NCBI GenBank assembly: GCA_051294375.1
Contig: CM119269.1
Location: 14,705,918-14,769,917, forward strand
DNA length: 64,000 nucleotides
Source of the DNA: Paraspadella gotoi
Lineage: Eukaryota; Chaetognatha
Direction: 5' to 3'
In this document: piece by piece, positions 53,653 through 64,000 of the stretch
How positions within the stretch are numbered: the first letter of the stretch is position 1
Layout of the letters: every line of letters begins with the position of its first letter
The notes under the pieces: model-generated
What the model saw: the letters and a program-made list of their open reading frames with translations, nothing else
Databases searched by the model: none
Told to the model about the DNA's origin: nothing
Program-made: the position numbers and the translations under genes

Positions 53653-56600
53653 ATGCCGATCGGGAAAAGCTCGTCGTCCAACGTGGGCGACGCGGGATCG
53701 GACCGCATCGTCCACTCGGGTTGGCTCATCAAGTCACCGCCAGAGAAGACGCTCTGGAGGCACAAGTGGAAAAAAACTTGGTTCGTCCTGCGGGAGGGCA
53801 ATTATCCCGGTCAATACTTGCTGCAGTACTTTAAACAGGTGAAGGCTGAAGACAATTCTCTGAAGAACATCATCTAAAAGACTTAAGCATAAGTCGTAAA
53901 TTACGAAAAGACATTTCAATTGGCTATTTCAGAAAACTGACAAGAAGCCTCGAGGCACGATAGATCTGAACCAATGCGAACAAGTCGACGCGGGTCTCGT
54001 CTTCGAATCCCGCAGAGTCGATTTCCCTTTCATTTTTGACGTCAAGACGAAAGACAGGTGCGCGTTGCTCAGTTTCATCCAACCTTTTATTTTATAACTA
54101 AGTAAACTTAGGGAAAAAAACAATCCTTTTTATCAATAAATATTTTGACAGAATTATCTTCGAAATCTTTATTAGTTGACACTGTTTAAAAAGAATATAA
54201 AATATTACAGCATTAAATATCCATTTACTAGAACGTACTACTTGGTGACACAAACAGAAGAGGAAATGAACAAGTGGGTGAACTGTATCTGTCGTTTGTG
54301 CAGATTTAAGATCAAAGAGGAAGACGAGATTATCGACGATTCTTCGAGACCAGGTTTCAAAATTTTCACAAATAATACAAAATATTTAAAGCTTTACATT
54401 TTTTTTAACAACAAAGGTTTACATGACTAATAGATAACAATTCCTTATGTAAAATACTTAGCACAATTTGTAACAATAGCGTCGACGCCAGCATCATTAC
54501 CAAGAAGGCCCTCAGTTGCGACGGTACAGTCATCTACAACAAGCGAGGGGAGCAGCAACAGCGGTGTGGGAGCAAACCAGACCCAAATCTCAAAACTTCA
54601 CCACACAATAGCAACGTCGTCGCGACGTGCCTCATCACCCCAGATTCGTTTGAGACATGCTTCCTCCAACGCTACGTCAACTTCTCATCTCTCCATGGGT
54701 ATTGAAAGCTCAAAACGAGAAGAAAGCAACTTTTCAACATAACCCGCGATAAAACTTTTTCCATTTTCAGCGAGCTCGGTCTCTCCTACCTCATTACCCG
54801 ATGAAGACGAAGATCGCGGCCCTTACATTCCCCTCGTCGAATGCGTCAGTGGTCGTCAAGCGAACGGCGTGGAAAGTGGACTACCGGCACACTCGACTTG
54901 GCAGCCGCAACAAATCCCGAGGTAATGACAATGGGCTTTCTTCAAATTTGATTTCGTGAGTTAATGTCCATCCTTATTTTCTTAGACCTACTCTTCCGAG
55001 ATATGGAGGCCATAATCCGTTGTGGTACGACGTGCCCTCCGCTAACGCTGAAATCGACGGTCCTGACAACTTTTACAAGGCTCCCAGTGGGCGAGGATCA
55101 ATCGCTGATATTTGGTATCAAAGCCCAAAAAGTACAGAAAAGATGAATGAACCTAAGTCATTAGCGAAGAAGCCAGCTCCGCCTCCTCCATCTCTGGTGG
55201 ACGAAGAAGAGAGTCTTGGGTTAGGAAATTCATTGTGATTAATGAGAAATTACAATAATTATTAAGGGATTTCCTGTTATAATTGCAGTGACAATCAACA
55301 ATCGTTAATGTACGATACTCCAACCGCCTCTGTCAACCAACAACGGTCGCGATCAGTGGAGCCGATGGAGAATCGACCGCCACGACCGCCGAAACCTTCT
55401 CATCTGCAGGCGACGCCTGCTGCTGTAATGGCGACGCTTTCGCAACCTGCGACGACTACGCCAACAACCAGCTCGTCTGACCAGGCGTTCAATTACGACT
55501 TTCCACCACCTAAGTCTAAGTCGGGAGAAATTAACGCTCTCACAGTTCCCCGGACTAAAGGTGACAAAAAAAATAAATATCATTTTACTTATGAATATTA
55601 AACCTAACGAATTTCGTATAGGAATAAGTTACGCAGAAGGCGACAGGGTTTCAACAACGGGAAGCAGCAGCACCGAACCCTCGCCTAGATTCGACAGACG
55701 AGAAACTGAGTTTACAGATTATAATATTAAAAACATACCAATCTCAACAAAATTTGGTAATCCGATCGAATCTCCCAGCAAAAGGCAGGAGTTCTATGAC
55801 ACCCCATCAAATGTGGCTCTTGATCTTGCCGGACATTTTCAAAAGCAAATCCTGACAAGTTCTGGGACGACCTCAAAGCCAACTGTGAGTTGTAAAATAG
55901 TAAAATTAGATAGAAAAAGTAGAAAAAGATTAATAAAGATTAATAAAGATTAATAACAAGGCAGCCAATTTTGTTCCATAGGATCCAAATGAGGGATATT
56001 ACTCAACCCCATCTGGTGCTCCTTTTCCCTCAATAACGCCACCGCCTTCATCTTCCATTCCATCTAGAGTTAAATCTGTTTCACCAGATATGACCACTGG
56101 ATCTTCAAGACCTCCACTCATTAAACAAAAGACTGACTCTGCACTTGACTACAAAATGGTGATTCCTAATCAATGCCATTAGGCATTTTATTAGCGATGC
56201 TTTAAACCTTTTCTTATGTAGTATTTTATTAATGCTCACTGCTCAGGATTATCCCCTTGCTCCACCACGGGTTGACCGAGACTTAAAGCCACGCCGTCCT
56301 TCTGACTGTGCTACTCCTTCACCTTCTCGGTAAGGAGCTAAACCCTTTGTTTTGGGGATATATTTTTTGATTTAAAAATCATTGAGCTTTTCTAAACTTC
56401 AGATCACCTATCGGACCACGAAGCGGAACTGGATCGTTGGACTCAATTCCCGACGAAGGAGCGACGAGCATTCGGGTAATTTTTTTTTTTTTTGATCCAT
56501 TGACTCATTCCCGGATCGAGATTAATTGTATTAAAACCCTCCTTAGTTACCGGTGGCGACCAAACGGACGAAGAGTTTTCAACGGAGCGACGCGACGCTG

Positions 56601-57011
56601 CCTCGCGTTTCCGACGTTGTTCTCCCAAGTCGGACAAAGACAGAAACTGAGGATTCATCGAGCGACGACGAGGATCGTCTGCTGCGTGACACCGACTCGA
56701 AATTGGCGACACTGAGAACGTCGCCCGGGAAAACCTCCACGCGGGAATACACTCTGGATCAGAAAATTCCTCCGCCCGATCCGAGTCTGTTTGCTCCCTC
56801 CCCGTCGATGATGCCCTCAGGAACCATCGAATATATCGAAGTAGAACCAGAAACCACTGGCGAGGGATTTTTCAACGACGCTCAATCCGATACAGTGTCC
56901 ATAAAAACTACTTACGAGCCAACGAACTATTCAATTGTAGACTTTCCAAGAACTAAAGCTCTAATAGATATGAAGAGAGAAAATGAAAGAGAAAAACTGT
57001 TCGCATCTTAA
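53653..57011 (+). CDS. GAB: GRB2-associated binder (GAB/DOS) docking protein
   Basis: Twelve exons: 53653-53838, 53933-54057, 54232-54353, 54462-54698, 54771-54921, 54986-55219, 55289-55560, 55622-55884, 55982-56158, 56247-56329, 56403-56475 and 56547-57011. They give 795 residues. A PH domain (about 20-142) opens with HSGWLIKSPPEK and ends with TYYLVTQTEEEMNKWVNCIC, closely like GAB1. GRB2 SH3-binding sites are PPRPPKPS and PPRVDRDLKPRR. Tyr motifs for SH2 partners are YDVP, two YDTP and YSTP (CRK or PLC-gamma type), and, near the C terminus, EYIEVE and NYSIVDF, which match the paired SHP2 sites of GAB1. GAB proteins sit at the membrane through PIP3 and relay receptor tyrosine kinase signals to RAS/ERK and PI3K. 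I see no YxxM site for PI3K. An AATAAA lies at 57227. Confidence 0.9.
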
Positions 57012-57226
57012 TTAATTTTAGTTGTTACTCAGTAGGTATTACCGGTAATTTTTCGTTATTGTTTACCGAAAGGCCACGCTTTTAGATTTAATTTTCCAGT
57101 ACCAATTATGTTGCTACTTGCCAGTGAATTTTGAGTGCTTTATATGGATTTTTTGCCGACGATTCTGTTAATGTTAACGAACACAATTGATAGTTATGAT
57201 TCTAGTCTTCAGCTCAAAGCAAATTT

Positions 57227-57232
57227 AATAAA
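57227..57232 (+). terminator. GAB polyadenylation signal
   Basis: AATAAA lies 216 bp after the GAB stop codon and only about 135 bp before the ATG of the next gene on the same strand. Confidence 0.6.
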
Positions 57233-57366
57233 TTCATTTATGCTTTGATTATTAAGATTGTTTTGCATCATGTGTGTTTCAAATTCACGCAATTCTCACA
57301 ATTCTTACAATTGCACAGGTCACAGTCTCTTAATCTTTAAAAACCATCGGATTCAAAATTTTCGCA

Positions 57367-59516
57367 ATGAATATTAAGGTATAAAATATATTTATATTTG
57401 ATTTTTATTTAAGATAGCTATACTAAATGGCTTTTTTATTCATTTTTATTCATTTAGGATCCAGAATCTCTTGTTCAATGTCCTTATGATAAAGTTCACA
57501 TGATACGCTTAAAACGGCTACCATATCATCTGCAAAAATGTAGAAGGAACTACAGGGGTCAAGAATACAGCGTTTGTCCGTTTAACGCAAGACATGAAGT
57601 TCCCGCTCCAGAATATCAACATCATATTACCCACTGCTCCGATAAATTCATAGTCGAAAAGGTAAGTCGTTCAATTGATTTTTATTAATTCTAAAAAGTT
57701 CTGCAAAACCAAGTAAGCAATTTCGACACTACTTTATTTAGGATATGGTTCATATCAAACGTCTACAAGAAGATGAAAAATACCGAAAAATATGCAATGG
57801 AGATAAACCAACAATGGAACCCGACGAACTAGATTCTGTGAGTCGGAACCAATTGGGCATGCAGGTAGTATTTCATGATAAGCCAGTAGTTGCATCAACA
57901 GAACTTTAAATTAAAACTTTATACGATGTAGGAAAGTAATTCCCTCCACTTTTTAACTACGGCGCCCGAGGAAGATGCGTTAGGGCCAGCACAGGTATAC
58001 ATAAACTTCGAGTTGTTTTTTTTCTACAAAATTTTTAGTCATGGAGAGATGATGAGACTTTTTCTTGTTTAGATAAGTCGACTTCAAAAGTTAAGGCAAA
58101 AAAGAATGGTTCAAAATGACGATCATAAACAAAAAAGCGAAGATATTTCTGATTGGCAAGGTGAGATAAATATATAAAACGGATATTCGTACATTATACA
58201 GAATTTACGTAAGATATATGTAGTAATTTTTATTATGTTTTTACTTTTTCGTTTATTATTTAAAACCAAAACGTTTTTATTAATATCCTAAACAATTTTT
58301 TTAACCATTTTCAGATACAAAACCAAGTTATCAAAAGCCCAAAACACTGCCAGTAGCTCTTCAAATGATGTCAACTTTTGGAAGAGGAGATAATTCATCA
58401 ATGCGAGGTTGGTTTTAATCTATCTAGCATCACCTCTCATTGTCCATGTTAATAGTTGAAGGCAAACAACGTTTTTAAGCAAGGCAAGCGTAAACTAAAC
58501 ATTTGTTTCTTAGGTCAATCACCAACTTGTTTAAGTTCGATTCAAGAATCTAATGCAATTTATGGAATTGGCAGAGGCACATACACATCTACCGCATTAA
58601 AAAAAATTGTGAGTATAAATATAAATTTTCAGCCCCCGAGTATTAAAAAATATTTCGGTCTAATATATGTTATTATCCAGCTGGTTGGACCATTTTGTCT
58701 AATCTAAATATAAGTTATAACAGTTTTTGTTATCAACGCGAATGAAATGAACGAAATATATGCTGCTGCTTTTTCTCAAGTGTCGGTTTTAGTTTTTACT
58801 TCGATGTAGTCGAAACAATCACCATCATCATTTCTTTTTAAAATTTACTACGTATATTATTACGCAGACAAATTTGAAACCGGGCTATGATAACGATTCA
58901 CCCTTTATTAAGAGGTAATCCCAAAAAAGAAATAATCTTATATATTATAATTTGGCACTTCATCTTTGTTTTTTCTTTTACAGTTCAGAACAATTGGAAC
59001 AGGAAGCTCAATACATGGAAATACCAGAAAAAAGCAAATTCCCATCGTGGCAAAAAAAAGCTACGCCTCGCTATAATTCCAGTTTTGCTGCAAACAGAAC
59101 CCCCTCGAGGCAGGCACAACTTCAAATTGCTCAAGCACAGGTAATTTTTAATATAAAATTTTATATGGACTTGCAGAGAAACTAGACAGATGCTAAGAAT
59201 AATTGAATGTATAATGTATATATATTTATTATGTATCTATAATATATAATCAATTGGTATGACTTCGCTCAAAGAATTATTTATCCATAATTGATTTGTG
59301 CCGTTTCGAGGAGAGGCAAAATTCAAAGGCAAATAATTATATTATCAGATATTTCTCAAATTACATTTTTAGGGAGAATGTCAGCCACCTTCCCAAAGCA
59401 AACAAACAATGGCTATAGGCCGAGGATTTTCACGGCATCCTCAGTCATTCCAGGATGAAGTCGACAGAGGCCCCAAAAATTTTGGCAGAGGACGAGGAAT
59501 TGTGTTTTGGAACTAA
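57367..59516 (+). CDS. GTSF1: GTSF1-like protein with two CHHC zinc fingers and long GRG tail
   Basis: Ten exons: 57367-57378, 57458-57661, 57742-57864 (or a donor at 57837), 57932-57994, 58073-58160, 58315-58407, 58514-58608, 58868-58914, 58984-59140 and 59373-59516. They give 341 or 332 residues. The N terminus has two U11-48K-type CHHC fingers: Cys12-His18-His28-Cys32 in [11 protein letters not shown]...HLQKC, and Cys44-His50-His60-Cys64 in CPFNARH...HHITHC. GTSF1 proteins bind RNA through these fingers and activate PIWI proteins in transposon silencing, using an acidic or aromatic tail. The family is usually about 170 residues, and this one is twice that. The extra tail has repeated GRG motifs (FGRGDN, IGRGTY, IGRGFS, FGRGRG) and ends IVFWN. 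The start is the first ATG in frame, in a tiny first exon. It lies 355 bp after GAB on the same strand. An AATAAA lies at 59555. Confidence 0.85.
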
Positions 59517-59554
59517 TATTTCCTTTGTATTTGTAACTAATTTCGATAGCGTTG

Positions 59555-59560
59555 AATAAA
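59555..59560 (+). terminator. GTSF1-like gene polyadenylation signal
   Basis: GAATAAAC lies 39 bp after the stop codon. The next 670 bp (59561-60233), up to the end of the convergent LYSMD gene, is AT-rich and I see nothing else in it. Confidence 0.6.
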
Positions 59561-60233
59561 CTTAAAGCTAATGCAGTATAAATTGATATTAATATTCATA
59601 GCTAAGTATGTTTAATCAACCTAATTTATCTAGCTTCAATATTTTTCATTATTAAAGAAAAAAAGCTTGAGTTTTATAATAAGCAAAATGTTTTCGATTA
59701 CAAAAATTATGCAAGAAATTAAGTCAGTCGTTTCAAGCGCACACAAATTCTCAGTAAACCAAATAAACCTGCAAGCGGTATATGTAATTTCTGACGTATT
59801 AATTAATAATTACTCTTGTTAATGGTAACAAGAAAAGCGTTGAACCAAAAACAACTCTTATAACAACTTAAAATTACGTAATAATTTTTTGAAATAACCG
59901 ACATACGTTATGAAATCCTTCACGGACGGATTGGTGAAATCGGTTCACCCAATGTTCAGCATTAAAAATGTTTAAACCAAACTTCGATACCAGAATAAAG
60001 CTATTGCCCACAGCCCCTCTACTGTCGTTAATAAATTCGTCACGTAAAGATTTGCATCATTAAAATATATTATTATTAACATTTTTTGCTAAAAGTAGAT
60101 TTTTGTTCAATAAAGTGCCCTTTGCATCTTGAGTCAAATCAAATTTAGTCTTTCGCCCACTCGGCGAGCTCGCAGCTCATAAATAATAATCTCGAACATG
60201 ATCAAGAGGTGAGGAAGATAACGAAAGTTACCG

Positions 60234-61817
60234 TCACAACTCGAAAATGACGTCCTCTTCGTCGGGATTAGCCAGTACCGTCGTCTGGCGTCTTGCACCT
60301 TCTTTCCGTCGAGCGCCCCCTTTTATCACGAGCTCAGGAGAAACGGAGCCTTCGGGCCGCAACCTGTGATGCCCAAACGAGTTCCGACCGTGGGGAAAGT
60401 AATGGAAGGATGACCCAGCTGTGGAAGACCAATGCTTTCTTAACGGTCTAAGCCATTAGTCATTTCGTTAAGTAAAAAATTGAACACAGAACAAAAAATG
60501 ATACCTTGATAAGAAAAGGTTCCATCATCGTCTTCGTCAGCGCGTGCGGCGGCCCCTCCGCTTCCTCCGCCGAATTCCCTTCTCTTCTTTTCGTAGCCTT
60601 TGATGTCTTCTTTCGATTTGAGGATCATCGAGTCAACTTTGTCGAGAATCGACGTCACGCTCTCTTCTTCCTCGTCGAAGACCACGCTACCGTTGTGCCT
60701 GAAAAGATAAGCGAGTGGGTTGGAAGAAATGTTGGGACAAGTTTCGGTAGATATCGCGCGCGTTTTTTTCAAACTTATCTAATAATTAATTTAAAAAAAC
60801 TTATATGTATATAAATAATAAAAGCTTACCTTAGACTAGAAAATCCCGAAAGAGAATTAAGGGATGCTGGTGTGGATATCGAGGGAGGAAGCGCATTTTG
60901 GGGAGATACTTTTCTGTTAAAAAATGGAAGTAAGAAAAGAAGTATGAATATCTCTTTCTCAATTACAACAAATTAATGTCGCACTTAGGTGGAGGTAGCG
61001 AAAGGCCGGGGATGATGGCGTCAAAGCTAGACACGGGGGGAACGCCAGGCCCAATGGAAGGACTCTCAGATCCCGTATCCTTGGCAGGTTCACTGACCAA
61101 CGGCTCAGATGGGTTGAGGAAGCGAACTAAGGCGTCCTCCGATTGGGAGGCAGTTAATGAATGAGAAGGCGGATCAGGAGCTAAGTGAAAGAAAATGGGA
61201 AACGGGAAAGATGTCGAATTTTTATTAGATTATTGAATAAAAACGCGGTTTTATATACCGTAATAAGCATCACCTGGAATTTTGAGAGTAGTTTTAAGGT
61301 GAATAGAATCGTTTGTATATAGGTTGTTTACTCTTTTGATTACTTCTGGCGTAACGCCATATCGTAGCGCTAACCCCTGGATAGTGTCCTTGGCCGATAA
61401 CTGAATTTAAAAAAAATTACATAATCTTCCTAATATAAAAGCTTGCAGGGACCTGCTATGTCATTATCTTGTAAGAGTGATGGAGGCCTTAAACCACCAA
61501 AGCCTGTCCAAAGTCAGGGGCAAGATAGCTTATTTATTAAATGAATGGATAATTTTTATATTGGTTGTACAAATTTCATAAATCAAATTTAAAATAAATT
61601 TCAATACCTGATGCGTTATGAAAGACTGGGGCTGGAGCAAATGTGGCGCCGCAACGGGCTTTTTGTTGATGGAACCATATTTTTTTCCGCGTCCTAAGAA
61701 CAACATGATTAAAAGAGAAAGAACCGAAGAAAATAATTATCGGAAAATATGCTCACGACCTTTGTACGAGTTGACAAAACCTGTCTTCTCCTTTGAAAGG
61801 GAAACGCGCTCGTCCAT
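60234..61817 (-). CDS. LYSMD: LysM-domain protein, LYSMD1/2-like
   Basis: Seven exons on the minus strand: 61817-61760, 61693-61608, 61400-61274, 61180-60985, 60913-60830, 60698-60505 and 60418-60234. They give 309 residues. KKYGS leads into one LysM domain: FITHQLSAKDTIQGLALRYG, then VTPEVIKRVNNLYTNDSIHL and KTTLKIPG. Conserved downstream of it is SVTSILDKVDSMILKSKED, the short helix typical of LYSMD proteins. The C terminus is NPDEEDVIFEL. There is no membrane segment, so it matches the soluble LYSMD1/2 group and not LYSMD3/4, though it is longer than human LYSMD1/2 (about 215-230). The role of metazoan LYSMD1/2 is poorly known. Exon phases and GT-AG sites are consistent throughout. The intron 61401-61607 carries a dispersed-repeat copy. 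Confidence 0.85.
61448..61590 (+). repeat. Dispersed repeat copy in LYSMD intron
   Basis: CTATGTCATTATCTTGTAAGAG is followed by AAGCCTGTCCAAAGTCAGGG and TTTTTATATTGGTTGTACAA. It is the fullest match to the 18615-18745 copy and reads through nearly the whole intron. Confidence 0.8.
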
Positions 61818-62521
61818 GACGGCCCTCTGTTCATTGCCCTTGAGGCGGTGTGAAAATACCGCCACACTCTCAAATCTATATTTTTCTCACATACAGGTTT
61901 TTGCAAGTGTTGCTTGTTTTAACATCGTTGAGAAACTTTCTCAACATATGCACTAAAAAAAAAAAAAAAAAAAACAATTGCAATTCTGCAAGAATTGAGT
62001 TTCCTACTACGTCACCCAACAAAGCATGCTCATGAAAAAATACGTTTCTCTCAAAAGATACGTTAACAACATGGTCTTAAAAACGGAATGGACTTACGAT
62101 TGCTCAAAAATATTTTATTTCAAGGATTTTCCGTCAAAATCGTAATTGAAAATGACGTAAACACCGTTTACTCATACGACTAGAAATACTTATTTTTGTC
62201 TTGTTCAGTCATAATAAATGGGTTATCAGCAGAATAGGTAGGAAGTCACAATAATTAATTTTGATATGAGGTCATTTAATGTCTATTCCGAATAATTCAC
62301 TTTTCTTGTCGATTAATAAAAATAATTATGAAGTAAAAAAAAGTGCTTTTAACAATTATCTTTTAAGGCAAAATAATGTGAACTCGTCAGTCAAAATCGG
62401 AATATATACCAGTTCATGGAATGTCTGGAGCGATAAAATATCATAACCAGGACTAGACAAAAATACCCCAGGAGACTAGTGTCTGTATTTTGACCGCAAA
62501 ATAAAAATAGAAATTAAGGCA
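61818..62521. other. Intergenic DNA between TRIP11 and LYSMD
   Basis: Both genes are on the minus strand, so this stretch holds the LYSMD promoter and the TRIP11 3' end. It contains a poly(A) tract at 61954-61973. I recognise nothing else. Confidence 0.5.
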
Positions 62522-63936
62522 TCAATTGTTCGTGACTGTGTCTCGATCGACGGACGAGAAGAGCGGAAGGAGAGGATCCATGGGGGAAATGAGCGACGCC
62601 GTCGTAAGCGCCGGCGTCGAAATGGAAGAGGATGGAACGAGGGAAGGTGCCGAAGACGACGCCGCGAAAGTAAGATTTGGAACCGCAAGAGGAACGACGG
62701 GAGCCTCCGACGACCGACGCGGCGGCGCTGCAGCCGGAAAAGACGAAGACGAGGAACGAGAGGCGGCGCGCATCTGATCGGCAGCCATCGCTTCGGCCGG
62801 AAGCGGCACCACCGGCGTCCGGACGGATTCATCTTGAAGGAACTTGACGAACATCTCGGAGAAAGAACCGTCCATGGTCGGGGGCGTGGGCTGCGAAGTC
62901 GCGGTAGCCGCACCGACTATTCCGCCGAACTTTGAAGCCAGGCCGCCCATGAGGCCTGGACCGTCGACGACGCGGGCGGCCAGTTCCGTTTCCTCCGGAG
63001 AAAATTCCAAAACGGCGGCCAGAGGCGGGAGTACTTCTCTTTGGCGAACCCGGGGAGAACGGAGGAAGCCAAGGAAGAGGCTCTTCATCAGCATCTTGTC
63101 CACTTTGGCGTCCATTGATGCTTTGGATTCTCCTGTAAAAGGTTGAATTCGAATATTAAGAGTCAGTGGCCACGGCTTTTGTTTGGCATAACCCCCAAAA
63201 CAACATAAACTTCGCTACCGAGCGCATGAACGGTGGTCCGAAGTTGCCGATCTCTCTCCTCGAGGGTCGCCCTTAGTTCCGCCACGAGTCTCTCCTTCCG
63301 ATCGATTTGGTCGCCCAGACGGGCGGCCGCTTTGACGGCCGCTTCCAGCTCGGTGGTCTTTCGTCGCGCCGCCGCCAATTCCCGCCTGGAAGCATCTAAC
63401 TCGCTTTCCTTCTCCTCGAGACGAGATCGTGATTCCGCAGCCTTGGCCGCCACTGCCGCCTCCTTCTCGCGCTGAAACTGCTCTAGCACCATTTGCAGGT
63501 TGGCCACGGCGCGGGCGTACTGTTGGACGTTGGTCGTCATGGCAACGACTTCGGCGCGGGCGTCGTCGCGATCCTTGGCCAGGGCGAGTACTTCCTCGGA
63601 GAGCGCTTTTTCTTTACCCATCGACCGAGTTTCGAGATTGACCAGAGCGTTACTGATGGAAAAACGAAAATTAGATTTTAATTTTAATAACTGCTGCCTC
63701 AATTAAAAGCAAATCTTTCCAAACAACCCACCCAGATCTGTTAGCTCTCTCCAACGCGGCCTCTAGCCTCTCCTCGAGATCGGCCTCGCGCTGTTGCCAA
63801 GCAACTGAGTCGTGTTCGTGCACAGAGTGCAGTCGCAGTAGCTCTTCCTTGAAGCGGTCGTTGTCGCGGTTCAACTTCTCCGCATCAGAGTTGAGTTGAA
63901 CGACTTTGCGGAGGAGCTCTCGTTCAGAAGATTTCG
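62522..63936 (-). CDS. TRIP11: GMAP-210 golgin (TRIP11), C-terminal exons, partial
   Basis: Three exons are visible on the minus strand: 63936-63732, 63652-63219 and 63132-62522 (stop). They encode the last 415 or so residues, and the gene continues past the right edge. The first two exons encode a long charged coiled coil (LEERLEAALERA, ELDASRRELAAARRKTTELE, LEERDRQLRTT). The last exon holds the GRAB domain, VDKMLMKSLFLGFLRSPRVR followed by EVLPPLAAVLEFSPEETE, and then SFSEMFVKFLQDES, a signature also found in vertebrate GMAP-210. GMAP-210 is a cis-Golgi tether: its C terminus binds ARF1-GTP on Golgi membranes while its N-terminal ALPS motif catches curved vesicles. The final 80 residues are Ala/Ser/Pro-rich and not conserved. 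Confidence 0.88.
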
Positions 63937-64000
63937 CTGAAGATTTATATTTTAATTGTTTATATCATTAAATTGTTAATTGTTTTCGGTTTTGTTTCTT

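Noticed and set aside
62526-63146. Plus-strand frames opposite TRIP11
   Set aside because: They mirror the minus-strand coding exons, which carry the GRAB domain and in-phase splice sites.

Overview
This window is nuclear DNA from an animal. The genes are split by short GT-AG introns, polyadenylation signals are AATAAA, and the gene set is animal: RUNX, polo-like kinase 1, GRB2-associated binder, ALYREF, a GTSF1-like CHHC zinc-finger protein, a LysM-domain protein and the golgin GMAP-210. I cannot fix the phylum by eye. The assembly holds ten N gaps, all in the first 26 kb.

Layout. Positions 1 to about 32.2 kb show no gene that I can support. This stretch is dominated by GA/CT, GAAA, GAC/GAT and AAT microsatellites and by mobile-element remnants. 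It includes a roughly 5.5 kb imperfect palindrome (5.19-10.75 kb) that may be an assembly or long-read artefact, a hAT-like MITE (14.16-14.77 kb) and a palindromic element with a hammerhead-ribozyme motif (24.57-25.22 kb). From 32.27 to 41.09 kb lie the last four coding exons of a RUNX transcription factor (+ strand, C-terminal VWRPY); its Runt domain was not found here. A small PPxY membrane-protein gene (39.21-37.99 kb, - strand) is nested in a RUNX intron. From 41.4 to 44.5 kb are repeats, then a PLK1 gene (45.03-49.77 kb, +) with a promoter of three CCAAT boxes about 32-33 bp apart and CHR-like elements. ALYREF (51.68-50.23 kb, -) converges on PLK1. A GAB adaptor (53.65-57.01 kb, +) is followed closely by a GTSF1-like gene (57.37-59.52 kb, +). 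A LYSMD1/2-like gene (61.82-60.23 kb, -) and the 3' part of TRIP11/GMAP-210 (63.94-62.52 kb, -, continuing beyond the window) complete the gene-dense right half.

The genes serve unrelated cellular jobs: transcription, mitosis, mRNA export, receptor signalling, probably the piRNA pathway, and Golgi tethering. I see no pathway cluster. The most unusual theme is the mobile DNA. Hammerhead-ribozyme cores, intact or decayed, recur in fold-back elements at about 5.2, 25.0, 34.0, 47.7 and 48.9 kb, as expected of Penelope-like elements or retrozymes. They are intermixed with hairpin MITEs and a TIR element present in opposite orientations on the two sides of the PLK1 coding exons.
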